64,000 bases of DNA from Lepas anatifera. Taxonomy: Eukaryota; Arthropoda; Thecostraca; Lepadidae. This document shows positions 10,445-25,704 of the stretch, piece by piece. A program made the translations under genes and the position numbers. The first letter of the stretch is position 1; each line of letters begins with the position of its first letter. The notes beneath the pieces were generated by a model. The model was not told the origin of the DNA, did not search any database, and worked only from the letters and a program-made list of their open reading frames with translations. The stretch covers positions 61,001-125,000 of the forward strand of contig JAOTON010000325.1 in assembly GCA_034440635.1 (NCBI GenBank), written 5' to 3'.

Positions 10445-12714
10445 GTAAGGACGCGTCTCTTACTATTGATGCGATGTATCGAGGAGGGGACCAAATAGAC
10501 ACTCCATGTGGTACTTTTACTCTATTCACTGCTCAACTTGACAGGAGCGTTATCTTTATCAACCGATTCGAGTTATTTCGTGTGGATTTCTAAATGTTGA
10601 AGATGGGCGCCTGAATGTTTTCTCGGTTCTCACTGCGCTTGAAGGCATCTGGCAGCAATGTATGGCTCCGTGTTAGTAACGTCAGGTGTGAATGTCTTCC
10701 ACGCCGCCTGTGTATTTGCGCAGTGCCACACAATTCAAGTCGCCGATGTCGGCTGGCCTCATAAATGACCGGGGCGCCGGCTCAGGGAAGAGAAGCACGG
10801 TGTGGAGCCGTTAATCAGGGACTCTGCAGCCGACCCAGCTGTTTCTCCCGCCCCTGTTCAATTAGTCTCTTTTATTGATTGCAGGAAAATAAGCAGGTTT
10901 CCGTCCAGGTTTCGACACCTGCATTCACCAGCCGATGACGTCGGTAATTGGCGTAAAGTGTTTTACAATCGCCCTGCCGGGGCTGAATAGCTATGGAGAT
11001 GGTTTTTTGTTGAAGCATCAATCATGTTGCGTAGGAGTGGCAGGCACAGTTTGCCAGCGTATGGCTGTGTTGATGCTATCGTTGAGACGTGTCGCCGGCG
11101 AAATTTTACGATGCTCACGCGTTAAGGCAGGCTTTCGGTGAAATACGGGCAGTAACATAAAAAAGCATGACAGACTCGTGCGCTAAAGCAGACCAGGTGT
11201 TTGAGACCACTCTGGTCACAGCCCAGGTGTCTGGTCAGAGTATGAAGCCTGGAAGTCTATGTGTTTGGCCATATATGAATTGCCCGCTGGCTGTTGAGTT
11301 GGGGATGAGCTATTTTGGAGTGAGACCAGGTGAGCTGGCGCCGTTTCCGGTGCGCCGGCACGTGTGTCCCTCGCCGTAACCGCAGGCGAGGGGCGTCCAA
11401 GGTGGGCGGCGGACGCTCTGCACCACCGCCGCTCTGGCTTCCCGGACCCACGCCCGGCTCGTCTCGCATTCCGCTGAACCTGAATGATATCGTTTATTAG
11501 GCTGTCGTGGCCTTAGGAAGATCTGCAGCCTATTGTGTTTCCACCACGTGTGATCCTGAGCTCATATGCTCTCCGGCCGGACGAGTATTTCTAAGACGCG
11601 GAGTCGTATTTGGTGTTGAGTTCTCGCCGTGTGTTTTTGGTGCTGTCGGTAACAATACCTCTTCCGGGGATGGCGAGCTGGTCTGTTCAGCTCGGTGACA
11701 CTGCTTCCTTAAACGGAAGACCGGTGGCGCTGACTGAATAAATCCGCCTTGCAGCGCACAACTCGCGGTAATTCGCTGGCAGGAAAAATTGTTGTATTGT
11801 TCGCAGGCGTATCTCAGTGTATCACCTGTTTTAAAGAGTAGACAGACGCCTGATGTAAACAGCCAGTGCAGAACGCGCACAACATTCAGTCGCAACAGCT
11901 CAGCTACGGTGGCGATAAACTCGCTCGGCAGTGAGAGATGGGGGCTTATACTCGGCGTAGGCTAGAGAGAAAGCATCTTCCAAAATGTCCGGGAAACGCA
12001 GACCTCGATTCAGATAAGACTATAGAGGAGAGTATTGCCGCTACTTGTACTCAGCGGCGCTGAATATGCATGGCCTTTGAATATACATGGAGAGGTGCCG
12101 CTAAGCAGAGACAAAACAGCACTTTCTTGCCCTTGACGCCTGTTGATCGGATTGGGAAACGATATAGGGTCTAGAGCCTGTAACTTTTTGGATAAAACAC
12201 ATTTTCCAGATGCAGGTGTTGCAATTAGATAATTCAGGGTTTTCCATCGGGAGGTTTCACCTCAGAGCCCTTGCTCGTTTCTTGTCAGTTTTCAGCTTAT
12301 TTTTTTAATTCTCGAAGAGATACTTAGCTTGACCAGCAGAAACGGGACGTTTTTTGTACGCGGAGCCCTGATAGGAAATTAAACTTTTTAATTCTAAATG
12401 ATGTCTTCAGTGTGTTGCTCGCCTGTAAACCGATTCGCGTATCAATATCAGCAGCAAGCTCTAATGTGTCGGTGTTGAAATAACATCACAGGAGTTTCAT
12501 CGCCAGAATGTGAGCCTGCTCTCGCAGGTGTGTCCCATCCCAAGTTGGGCTGTGTTTGTGCTGCCCCCGGCGCGCCGAGTGGTCGGCGGCTGCCATGGTT
12601 GTCGCGAGACCGGGCAGATTAGCGGCGGCAGGGCTGGACATTTTTGTGGTCGAGCCGGGCGGCCTACCAACTGAAGAGTTCAGCTGGCTTGTGGTCAGGC
12701 GGGCGCCAACATTG
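10445..12714. other. intron, nothing recognised
   Basis: More than 2 kb with moderate GC. Short open frames are scattered and unconvincing. I see no exon that would fit between the first exon and the one at 17487. Confidence 0.5.
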
Positions 12715-15378
12715 CAGAGTTGTGGATTTCAGAATTTTCTGGGGTCGACTCAACTCAACTCATGTGCTGAGAGTGGTCGACTCAACTCTGACTCAACTCA
12801 TTTTCAAGAGTTCAGTGAGCCGACTCAACTCCGACTCAAGGTTAAATCCCTCGACTCAACTCACGACTCAACTCAACTCAATTTGACTCGGTTTCAAAAT
12901 ATATAAATAAATATATAATATAAATGATAATAACAATTAAATAAACCAATAAACCACTAAAAGACAAGCTGTACAAAAAGTCATACAGGGAACTGAAGAT
13001 TAATAGATGGAAGATTAATTAATTGAAAAATTTAAAATTGATAAATTATAGCCAGGAGCCATGGATATCTTTTTTATCCTTCCAGACTGTCACTACCAGA
13101 CAAAGCTGCCACACCATGTTGCAATGATTTCTAAAAAGCCTTGCATGCTTAACCAGGTACATGGAATGGGAAGGAACTTAAATGGGTTAAGGTAACAACA
13201 ACATAGGGAAATCATTGCACCTCCATACTAGCAGGAAAGGTCCAAGCTAAAAAACATTATCTAAACAGTATTTTCAGGAATGATAAGGGTATTGCCTTTT
13301 GTTTCTGTTAAAGAACGATGCTAGATAATTTTGCTAAATGAAACATTCATATGCCATGAGCTGAACCAAAATCTAATCTATAATTACTAGAGCACCTAGT
13401 TGCAATTGCAAATTTTAAGAACTACAGCAAAACCTAGGAAATAGTATACCATACCAATATATGACCTAGGACAATAGAAATGGAAATTTTTTCAACGTGT
13501 TGCATTTAATGCATTAATATTTTTAAACCCAATACAATTTTCAGCTTGAAAACCTCCAATACAGCACGTAGGGGAAAGTGTGTGTATTGCGCCCCCTAGC
13601 TAATTGCGCCCCCTTATAACAGAGAAAGGTACTAGTGGCAGTTTGTTTTGGGCAGCTTAATCCAGTTTTTATCTCCAATCCATACATTTTCCCAACGTTT
13701 CAATTAATTCGTGCATAAGAATGTATTTTAATCAGCTAGCGAAATAAATTCAGTACTTCCTTAAATCTGCACGGGTTTATGAACCCGAAAAATAAGAATA
13801 CGGCTGTCACATTCCAAAATCGATGGTTTTATTTTCAAAGCCAGAAATGCGTTGCATATTGTGAAAGCAACAATTATAGATTCCCCTGGTGGTAAATTTT
13901 TAAGGCAGACATCTCTGAATTAAATGCAAAAAAGTAATTGCGCCCTGGGCAAATGCGCCCTATCCAAATATAGGTTAAAAAATCAAACCCAAAGCCTTTC
14001 CGTATGAGTGTGATTTTATTATTACAATTCATTGTGAATGCAAGAATACCACATTAAAATGACTTCCAGGCCCTCCAGATGAAAAGCTTGGGAGTTAGCC
14101 GAGCCCATTTGCTCTTATACTAATGTTTATTTCTGCCGTGCCATTGACTTAACATCGTATGACGGAAGGGCGCAATTAAATCCCCGGGCGCAATTACCCT
14201 CACACGTTGGCAAATGCGCCCTTTGCATAGTTTCACTCAAATCGGAATTCACTCTTAGAACACGCTATTTTCAGGCGAGGAATTGTCTGCTTAATAACAA
14301 AAAATGATCAAATTTTGTGATTTAATCCACAGTAGCGAGTTTGAATAGGAGACATTCGTTAAGCAAGTGATTTCCCTTAGGGGGCGCAATACACATACTT
14401 TTCCCTACCTGTCACACTTCAAGATGGGCGCACAGTTTGATAGAAAATTGTCAATGTATACGGCTTTCCAAATAAAATTCGGACGACAATCAGACAAAAT
14501 CATTAGCATGAAATAATTCGTCTGATTCGCGCAACGATGGTATTTCAATACTTTGTCAAATCAGAGTTCAAACTTTTCTATGCTAACAGTAAAAACTGAT
14601 TTTAATAGGCAAAATTAATTAAAGCAGCAGCTGCAGACGGCGCATTTAAGCCAAAAGAAACAATATCATATTTAGATTAGAAATATTCACATCACTATGA
14701 ATTACCACGTGACTTCTGCAATGTTTTACCCTGAAGCTACTTTAGCTTTAGCCTATCCTTGACTAAATTTGTTCTTCAAAGACAGCAATAGCGCACTCTT
14801 GCCTGTGCTTATTCTTTTATTGGAGTGGTGGTGAGCGCTTCAGTGTCTCTACTAACCGTGAGTGATGCTTGAAAAGAAGTAATACTGGATATTGATGATG
14901 AGGAGTTTTTGGGATAAATAAAATGTATTTTGCAGTCCATTCCACTTCTTAAAATGTTTAACACAAGGCCAGAGATAGGAGCCTGTTTAATTTTTCGACT
15001 ACATGTATTATTTGTGCCTAGGGATTTCTTCAGACTGGATGGGCCTTTAAAATAAGCAATTAAACCGTATAATTAATTTGATATATTGAAACAAATTAAA
15101 ACTTTGAAACAATTGAAACACTGGAGGAAAAGGTATTCAAAGGAGGTTTGCAAAAGGTAGGCAAATTCAAACTTATTCAACATATTTACATACTGAGTCA
15201 ATTTTTTTCGTCAACACATTTGACTCGCTGTCTTCACAACTCAACTCAACTCATTGACGTGGTGTGAACCGACTCAACTCAACTCAACTCACCTGTCTAA
15301 TTTTTTCGACTCAACTCAACTCAAGTCGAATGAGTCGGAATTTGAGTTAGACTCCGACTTGCGAGTCGCACAACTCTG
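12715..15378. mobile_element. element G, hAT-like element with GACTCAACTC ends
   Basis: The terminal inverted repeat is CAGAGTTGTG and CACAACTCTG. The flanking octamers CAACATTG and CAACTTTG match at 7 of 8 positions, which indicates an 8-bp target duplication. Just inside each end lies a block of GACTCAACTCAACTC-type repeats (12750-12890 and 15235-15350), making large subterminal repeats. The AT-rich interior contains a nested element (H). No transposase frame is present. Confidence 0.7.
13569..14407. mobile_element. element H, TA-flanked MITE nested in G
   Basis: The long imperfect inverted ends are GGGGAAAGTGTGTGTATTGC...GCGCCCCC and its complement ending ...ACACATACTTTTCCC. Each is flanked by TA, which suggests a Tc1/mariner/pogo-type insertion. 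Several internal TGCGCCC motifs are scattered through it. It has no coding capacity. Confidence 0.65.
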
Positions 15379-17486
15379 CAACTTTGTAGGGGGTGGGGGC
15401 TGTGCAGCCCGTCGCTCCAGCGGTGGATGCGGATGGCTGGGGTACAGATGTCCGTGCTGACTAGTTGATGGCTGGAAGCCGACACGGAGACTTAGGCTGG
15501 GCTGTTGGCCGGAGCTCTAACGATTTAACGGCAATCTACTTATCTTGCTGGCTGTTGCGAAGGCGAACAGATACGAAAACTGACCTTGGGAGGTCGAAAG
15601 GAAACTAGGATCAGTGGAAAGGAGAGCAGGTATTCGTTTTTGTTTTCATAAGTGCTTGAAGATGTTTCCATTCGACCGGGACTTGTTTTGCCGGATAGTT
15701 CTGAAATGTATGCCCTACATCTACTAGGCAGGCTACAGGAGAGGAAACGATGGAATTCGGGTCGAGTATTCTCAAATCGGAGAATCGTATGGTTGTCAGG
15801 TCGCGCACATTCGCCGGGAAAAAGTGGAGGATCGTGATGGACACCGTAGCGCTTAGACTTAGAGCTGAGCTGAATACTAATATATCGGAGCCTATCAAAG
15901 GGATCTGAGCGGATGGATTGATGCACGCACGGAGAAACCACAGATTTGTTCTGGTCGGCTGGTCCGCTGATGCTCGTGAATAGGACGCCTGATGCTCAGG
16001 TGGATAAACTCAGGCCGTGCGCAGTGAAGATTAAACGTTTTTAGACAGACGGGCAGGCGAAGATTATGAATACGATGCTGGGATTGTGTAAGCGAATGAA
16101 ATTGGATGGGTGCTGTCCTATCCCGTAGACGGATTCGAACGTTAATGAGCGGTATATGGTGGAGGGAAGGTTAGTAGATTTGATAGGCACTTGTTTGCAA
16201 TGCTGTAGCAAAAGTTTTGTTGACGGCAGAGGTGGACTGTTCATGCTGTTAGCGTGTGTCTCGCGCTTTGCATATTCACTGGGACATTCCTTGAATATCT
16301 GTCCAGCTTTCTCTGCAGACAGATAAGGTGTTAGATACGCTGTGATTTGAGGATGTACCCTTAGTCCGGGATCGGACACCGGTGTCCTGTGTCGAAACCC
16401 GGCCAGGATCTGCTCCGAGCACCGGGAGCAGGGGGTCAGATCCGGGAGACGGCGCAGATGCAGCCAGTGCACCGCAGACCACCGCCGTCAAGTGTCGTCA
16501 ATTGAATAATTAGAGCGGCATCGCGAGCGTCCAGGGGCGGCGTGGTGACGCCTCACAGGAGCGGGAACGACCGCTGACTGATCAACTGACACGCAACACT
16601 GACGCCCGCTGCAAGGCATGGAGTGCTGTTTGGATCTTCTCGATTGATTCTGCCGCCGGAAATGTCCCTGCACGGCGCCTCTGAGCGGCGTAAGGCAGGG
16701 GTGTCGGAGATTCAGCTTGTGCTGCCTGTGGCGGCGTCTGTTTGGTGAGGTTGGAGGAGATTTTCAGCCGACAGTTGTGCCCGGGGTGTCGGGGAGGGTC
16801 GAGGAGAGTTGATCCTGCAGGCGTTGGAGTGTGCCGCGATACAGGTGGTTTTATAGATTGCTGGTGAGTTTCACTTGTTGGCGGTCGCTTCCAATATCGT
16901 AGTGCGGCGTCACGATACTGGGGTTACGATATTGGGACGATATTGCGGAGTTCATGTGAAGTGCTGGAAGATAATGTAGTACACTGCTGGAGTGAAATCG
17001 CCTGCCTTTTCGTGTCTCCGAAATACAGCTATAGTGTCCTGAGGGTCGGAGAGGGAAACCAGACCACCGTGGGTGGACTAAACGTTTTACTTGGAAGATT
17101 GGCATTTCCAGTAAAAAGTATTCGATGTTCTGAGGTTTGCCAGTGATAGGCTGGTTTAATTAACAATGGGACTACATATAAAGCTCGGTATTAAAGGGTC
17201 ACGTGTCGGCCCAGCGCGGTATTAGAAGATTGCCAGGCTTCTTCTCATGTCTTCTTGAACCCCATGCTCATTTAGCGTCATTCTTGTTCCGTTTCTTTGT
17301 TTCTTGTGCCCTGTGTTTCTTGCTGGTCTCCGACAGAAAATAATAACCCTTACGTTTCTGTTGAACTCAGTGTATCCAGTACGTCTGTTGACTTTCCAGT
17401 TATCAATTAGATGTGGTGCCGATTGACAGGGATCTACAGCGTAATGGCGACCGTGACTAACTGTTGCCCCGGTGTGCACTCGGCAG
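15379..17486. other. intron, nothing recognised
   Basis: Intron sequence before the spectrin-like exon, including its acceptor at 17485-17486 (CTCGGCAG). The open frames on both strands are short and lack family features. Confidence 0.5.
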
Positions 17487-17689
17487 AAGATGCACGTGCT
17501 GGACAAGTGCATGCACGACGTGGATGAGCGCCTGTCGGCGGCGGAGGCGGCGCGGGCCGGCTGGACGGCCGACGACGTCGCCACCGACGGCGACCTCAGC
17601 CAGTACAAACAGCTCAACAACCAGCTGGTGGGGGCCCAGCGCAGCCTCGACGACGTCAACGACCAGGCAGCCCGACTGGCCGCCAACAG
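17487..17689 (+). CDS. dystrophin exon: last spectrin-like segment
   Basis: The acceptor is CGGCAG|AAG and the donor CAACAG|GTGAGG. The exon enters in phase 0 and leaves two bases (AG) that are completed to Ser by the next exon. It encodes about 67 residues starting KMHVLDKCMHDVDERLSAAE and continuing with an amphipathic helix (QYKQLNNQLVGAQRSLDDV). This wording matches the helix pair at the end of the dystrophin rod, just before the hinge and WW domain. Charged and hydrophobic residues fall in spectrin-like heptads. Codon third positions are strongly G/C, as in the other exons. Confidence 0.9.
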
Positions 17690-17725
17690 GTGAGGGCGCG
17701 GAACCACGGCGGGGTCGCCGGGGCT

Positions 17726-17820
17726 CAGAACGGAACGCGGGGTTGCAGAAGGGAACGTGGGATTGAAGAAGGGAACGCGGGGTTTGGGAAGGGAACGTGG
17801 GTCTACAGGAGGGAACGGGA
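17726..17820. repeat. short ~25-bp minisatellite
   Basis: Four units of the type GGGAACGCGGGGTTGCAGAA, starting 37 bp after a dystrophin donor. The sequence grades into GC-rich unique intron. Confidence 0.75.
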
Positions 17821-17825
17821 GCTTT

Positions 17826-19172
17826 TAGATGGAAATTTTGGCCTCATGGCGTAACAGAGGGCAAGACGGGGTACAGGAGGGGGTTTGGAGCAGGAAGAAG
17901 CTGGGGCAACAACAGAGAACGAAGGGTCTGCAGGGGAGATCCGGAGTCCCAGCAGGGGCGGGAGGCTACAGCAAGGTCGCAGGGTTATAGCAGAGAACGT
18001 CACAAACTGTGCAGTGAGGTATGCAGTGGGCTGAAGGAGGGGCGCGGGCCGGCAGGAGGTAATTTGGGAGGGCAGCTGCTTAATGAATGGAGGCTCAGTG
18101 GTGTTACGGTGAGAGCGGGCGTTGTGAGCAGAGAGCTGGCGTGCCATTCTGCCAAGGTCGCCAGTTTTTATGGGCAACTTCGCTGAAGGACGGGCCTTTC
18201 CAACCTCCCGGCGTGCGTTCGTCTCATCATTGGTCTAAGCTATAACTTTTCCGTCCAGGTTCTACTTCACGCTTAACAGGAGGCACTATTCCCGTGTAAA
18301 AGCTCACGGTTCTTCTAAATTCGGGTGCTTGGGTTTTGTGAATACTTTTTTAATGGCTGCCGTGACAGTTTTAAAAGGTTGGTAAGTATTAATAGTTTTG
18401 CAAGGTCGGGAAGCGGGCATTGCAAATGGCGTTTATCCCTTCCCTTCCCCCCCAACTCCAGTGTGAGAAGACATGGTTTAAACGTTGCAAATACGGGCTA
18501 GCCAAATTTACATAGATCCTCAGGAATGACAGCTTACATTGGGTCGTGCTAATTCAGTTATGATGTCAATGAGAGTGCTAGGAAATGCGCCGTAGTGGTG
18601 TGGAGTGTTTGGCGCATCACTCGAGCGCTATTGTTTCACTCAAGCATATGATTTGGTGCTTCTCACCGTTAGAATCAGCTCGCTGCTGGCGTTAAGCACT
18701 TGGCGCCGCTGGTATTTTGACTTTATCCGGTGTGTGTTTGGAGAGGCTGGAAGTTAGCGTTCTGGGTGATACAGTTAACAGTTGGCCGATCTGTGAAGAG
18801 CACACTCGTGGTCTGGCGGGCGGCGGCCGCCTCAGGGTGACAAGTTTGCTGTGTTTGGAGTATGCTCGTGGAGAACCTGCAGGCTTGGAGGCGTTGCCTG
18901 GTGTCTGGAAATGCTTTGGCTATAACAACTGCGCTCGTTAATTTAAGTTTAAGGAGGGTATGAATACTGTCATATATTTATGCATATTGTTTTTGGACAC
19001 AGGAGGACAATGTTTTTAATATGGATGGGTATGTTGTGTTTACAACCATTGTTTTAGAGTCAGCCATGTCGTAAGAGTGGTTTTCATTCAAATCATCGCC
19101 ACCAGTTTGAGTCACCCCCGTTTGTACGGCTGACGTGTGCCCGCCTCCTCGCTAACCGGCCCCGCCCGACAG
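17826..19172. other. intron, nothing recognised
   Basis: Intron between the spectrin-like and WW exons. It ends with a short pyrimidine-containing stretch and the acceptor CCCGACAG at 19172. I saw no other structure. Confidence 0.5.
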
Positions 19173-19721
19173 CGTGCCGCTGAACACGGCCCAGCTGTCC
19201 CGGCTGGAGTCCCTCAACCAGCGGATGAAGACGCTCACCTCGGCCATGGACGAGCGGTACCAGCAGGTGAGCGGCGGCTGCCAGCCGGGCCCGCACGCGA
19301 CGCCGGCCTACCTGCGAGGCTCCGTCTCTCCGCCCTGGGAGCGGGGCGTCGCCGCCAACCACGTGCCTTACTACATGAACCACAGCACGCAGCGCACCCA
19401 GTGGGACCACCCGGCGCTGGCCGAGCTGATGCAGCAGCTCAGTCAGTTGAACACGGTGCGCTTCTCGGCCTACCGGACGTCGCTGAAGCTGCGCAGACTG
19501 CAGCGCCGGCTGGCGCTGCACCATCTGCCGCTGTCGCACGCCGTGGAGGCGTTTGACGGTCACGGCCTGCGCGCTCAGAACGACAAGCTGATCGACGTGC
19601 CGGACATGCTGACGGTGCTGGCGACGCTATACGAGACGATCGGCACGGAGGCCGGCGAGCCCATCGACATGCCTCTCTGTCTGGACCTCTGTATCAACTG
19701 GCTGCTCAACGTCTATGACAG
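19173..19721 (+). CDS. dystrophin exon: WW domain and first EF-hand region
   Basis: The exon is 549 nt and opens with C, which completes Ser, followed by VPLNTAQLSRLESLNQRMK. The WW domain, which binds the PPxY tail of beta-dystroglycan, spans roughly PPWERG to TQWDHP. Both tryptophans and the central YYMNH are visible. The EF-hand-like helices follow (TVRFSAYRTSLKLRRLQRRL), ending at LCINWLLNVYD. The donor is GACAG|GTGAGT and leaves AG, completed by C in the next exon. A CAG|GTGAGC at about 19265 looks like a donor but sits inside continuous conserved coding, so I read through it. A Gly/Pro-rich insert lies between the rod and the WW domain. Confidence 0.95.
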
Positions 19722-19989
19722 GTGAGTTCATGGCTTTGCTGAAGAATTCTCAGGGTGGAATCAATACTGTCCTGGATAGCAGAAGCATTTGATCCAGATC
19801 ATCCGCTAAATTATACTTTCCAAGTCTTAAACCAAAACTTGCTGGATATAGCCGGGTAGCCCGTTGTATATCTACAACTGACATGAATGACGAATGATCC
19901 GAATAACATCCGAATTTGTCTTTCGCTGACGGGTGCAGTGGCATGCCCTTCGTGGTATGACAGCGCCGCCGCCGTCTGCCGCGGCGTAC

Positions 19990-20425
19990 TAGTCAGTCAC
20001 GGCAGTTTGTGCCCGCTGTCGGTTCTGCCCCAGTCACTGAGGGCAGTCTGTGCCCGCTGTCGGTTGTTCTGTCCCAATCAGTCACGGCAGTCTATGCCCG
20101 TTGTCGTTTCCGCCCCAGTCAGTCGCGGCAGTATGTGCCCGTTATCGGCTCCGACTCAGCCTGTGCCCTCTGTCGGCTCCGTGTCAGTCACCGACGACAG
20201 TTTATGCCCGCTGTCAGTTCTGCCTCAGTCTGCCATGGCAGTCTGTACCCGCTGTCGGCTCCGCCCCAGTTACTGAGGACAGTCTGTGCCCTCTGTCGGT
20301 TCTGTCCCAGTCTGCCAGAGCAGTCTGCCTGCTGTCGATTCTGCCCCAGTCATTCACGGCAGTCGGTGCCTTCTCTCGGTTCCGCCGCAGTCTGTGCCCG
20401 ATGCCTGTTCTGTCCCAGTCCAGTG
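19990..20425. repeat. ~42-bp CT/GC-rich minisatellite
   Basis: About ten diverged copies of a unit containing GCAGTCTGTGCCCGCTGTCG and a CCCCAGTCA segment, in the intron after the WW exon. Open frames on this stretch are repeat artefacts. Confidence 0.85.
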
Positions 20426-22261
20426 CAAGGCGGCCGCGGTCAGGTCGCTGGCAGCAGCGGCCTCGGTTTGAAGGCCCGTCGTCTGCCCTGGCGCGGTGTG
20501 TTTGTGCGACTCCCTCCCGGGCGCCCGCTGCCTGCGTGTGGAGACGCCGCCAGAGACGCGCCACTTGCATTTGTATGTCAAACGGTGGCTGTCGAGCGTC
20601 AGAGTGGGCTGACGTGTGTCGAGGGACGACTCTGACCCGGCCGGCGCCCAGACGAGAGCCCTCGAGTGCTGCTGACGATGATGTGTAAGCTAGCCATGTA
20701 CACGGCGTCGCGCTAAAAAAATACATGAATGATATGTCTGATTGATGTCAGTGCAGGACATGCAAAGTAGGTGGTAAGTTCCGCAGAGGTAAGCGGGATT
20801 TCAAGATTGCCGCGATTGAAGTGACTCGGCTTTATACGGCTGTGTGGAAGGACAGTCAAGTTCTGACTGGGTCCAGATATGTTCATCTCCATAACGTGAT
20901 TCATTGTCGGGATTGCGATACTGCGCCACCCTTGATGCGGGCCAAGAGTCCGCGATCGGAACCCGGTGCGTGCCTTAAGCAAACTGAAGATGTGCAGCGT
21001 ACGCAGATGTATTCAGAACTGCCGGTATTATCATTCCCGAAGCCACGGAGCGTGCAATTCCCATTTGGTGCGCCTACGAATTGGCTGTCTGGTTGGATCT
21101 TAAATAGCCAGGTCAAATTTAGCAATGCCGATGAGTAACGTGGGTGGGTGCTGAATCTCCCACGCGCGTATCCGTCCCTCTATAGCGCTGGTGTGGGAAC
21201 ATGACAGTGAAAACCTTTCTGAAGGCAGGCCGGATGTCTAATTAGGAGTACGCTCGCTGCTCATCTTCAGGCTGTTATGCAACGAATTCTGCCGGGCGAG
21301 CAGTGCCAGCTGTGGTCTCGTGCAGCACACACGATTGGCACCTAATGAGTCTCGGATGGTTCGCGAGGCGTGCTCGTGAAATTGATTTCACCCGCAACCA
21401 GTTCATTTCAAATCATGTTTGTAAACGACCGCGTGTGTTGGCCGCTTGCCGTTGAATGTAGACTGAGACTGTAGACTGTAACATGGCCACAATTTGACCG
21501 CAGCGCCCAAGCGGCAGCCTCCAAGACCCGATAGAATATTGGTTGCCCGGCATTATGTTTCGGTGCGGGCTGGAGGGACCTTTTAACGCCGTCAACTAAT
21601 CCAGCCCAGCTGCGGAGCTCGGTGTTGGGTTTCTGCTGATATACTCATGAGTGGTGCCCACGAGGCCCCGGGGCTATCCACTCAGCCTGCAGTCAGTTCG
21701 GTCAATGTCGGCGGTCGACCGCGGCCGGTTAATGCCCGACTGCTGGTCCGGCGACGGCACGCATCAGTCACCCTGCAGAACCGGCGCTCGGCCAATGCGC
21801 CCTGTTAGCTGAATAGTCCACCGACGACTGGTACCGGCGCCGCCCTGAACGATCTCGGCGGGATTGAATCGAGCTGAGGTTGTGGGGAGGCGTATCGACT
21901 GCATCGGCGCCGGCTTGTGCGGCTGCGGCACCTGCCTGCTGTTGGCTCAGACGGTGACCTCGCCGTCCTGGGCAGCTGGGGCCATGACTCGCCCGATCGA
22001 GACGAACGGTCTGCGGTGATGTATCGACTGCCGGGTAGCGTGTGAACGGAAATTCATCCCCGGCATTATTCATCGTGTTGGCTCGGCTTGAAAGCCGTGT
22101 ATTTTGTTTGTGAATAATTGTGTCTGCCCCAGAAGGGAGTTGCCGCGTTTTATGGCATTAATGTTGGAAGGATTGATTGAAATGCTACGCTCTTTCTCAG
22201 CCCGTAGGTCAATGGCTGGGTTTGTTACTATAGATATCGTTATCAGTGCGTGTTCTGTCGT
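20426..22261. other. intron, nothing recognised
   Basis: Mixed-composition intron with no exon, RNA gene or clear repeat that I can support. Confidence 0.45.
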
Positions 22262-22645
22262 CTGTTTTGTGTTCGACATTCATGAGTCTGTGTTCTGTGC
22301 CTCACAGTTAGCGAACCTGTGTTCTGCGCCCCCAGTTAGCGAACCTGTCCACTGTGTGTGCTGGTCTCTTTGTTCTGTGTCCGGTATTTACCAGTCTGTA
22401 TTATGTGCTGCACAACCAGCGGATGGGTTAGCTGCGGTTTCTGTCGTCTCTGTTCTGTGTTCTACAGTCTGTTTTGTGTCCCCACAGCCAGCGGACCGGC
22501 TAGCTACGCGTGCTGTAGTCTCTGTTCTGTGCTCACCACTCTGTGTTCTGTGCCCCACAGCCAGCGGACCGGCTAGCTACGCGTGCTGTAGTCTCTGTTC
22601 TGTGCTCACCACTCTGTGTTCTGTGCCCCACAGCCAGCGGACCGG
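22262..22645 (+). repeat. tandem copies of a 3' splice site and exon start
   Basis: The phrase TGTGCCCCACAG|CCAGCGGACCGG, which is the acceptor and first bases of the next dystrophin exon, occurs three times about 65-75 bp apart. The upstream copies end near 22488 and 22560, and the real one at 22633. More diverged versions lie near 22304, 22335 and 22421. In the two close copies the bases after CCAGCGGACCGG are CTAGCTACG, so use of either decoy in the exon frame meets an immediate TAG. CTCTGTTCTGTG fills the space between them. Confidence 0.85.
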
Positions 22646-22719
22646 TCAGCTGCGTGTGCTGTCGTTCAAGGTTGGAATCGTGGCACTCTCTAAGGGCCAC
22701 CTGGAGGAGAAGTACCGCT
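22634..22719 (+). CDS. dystrophin exon: EF-hand region, RTG motif
   Basis: An 86-nt exon that starts with C, completing Ser, and then encodes [28 protein letters not shown] and the first base of Tyr. RTGxxRVLSFK is a hallmark of the dystrophin EF-hand region. The donor is CGCT|GTAAGT. Reading through the donor would give an in-frame TAG at once, which supports this boundary. The acceptor is the last of several tandem look-alikes. Confidence 0.95.

Positions 22720-25704
<2,985 letters not shown>

Noticed and set aside
19265..19270. CAG|GTGAGC as a donor inside the WW exon
   Set aside because: The frame continues without a break into the conserved WW domain, and no matching acceptor was found.
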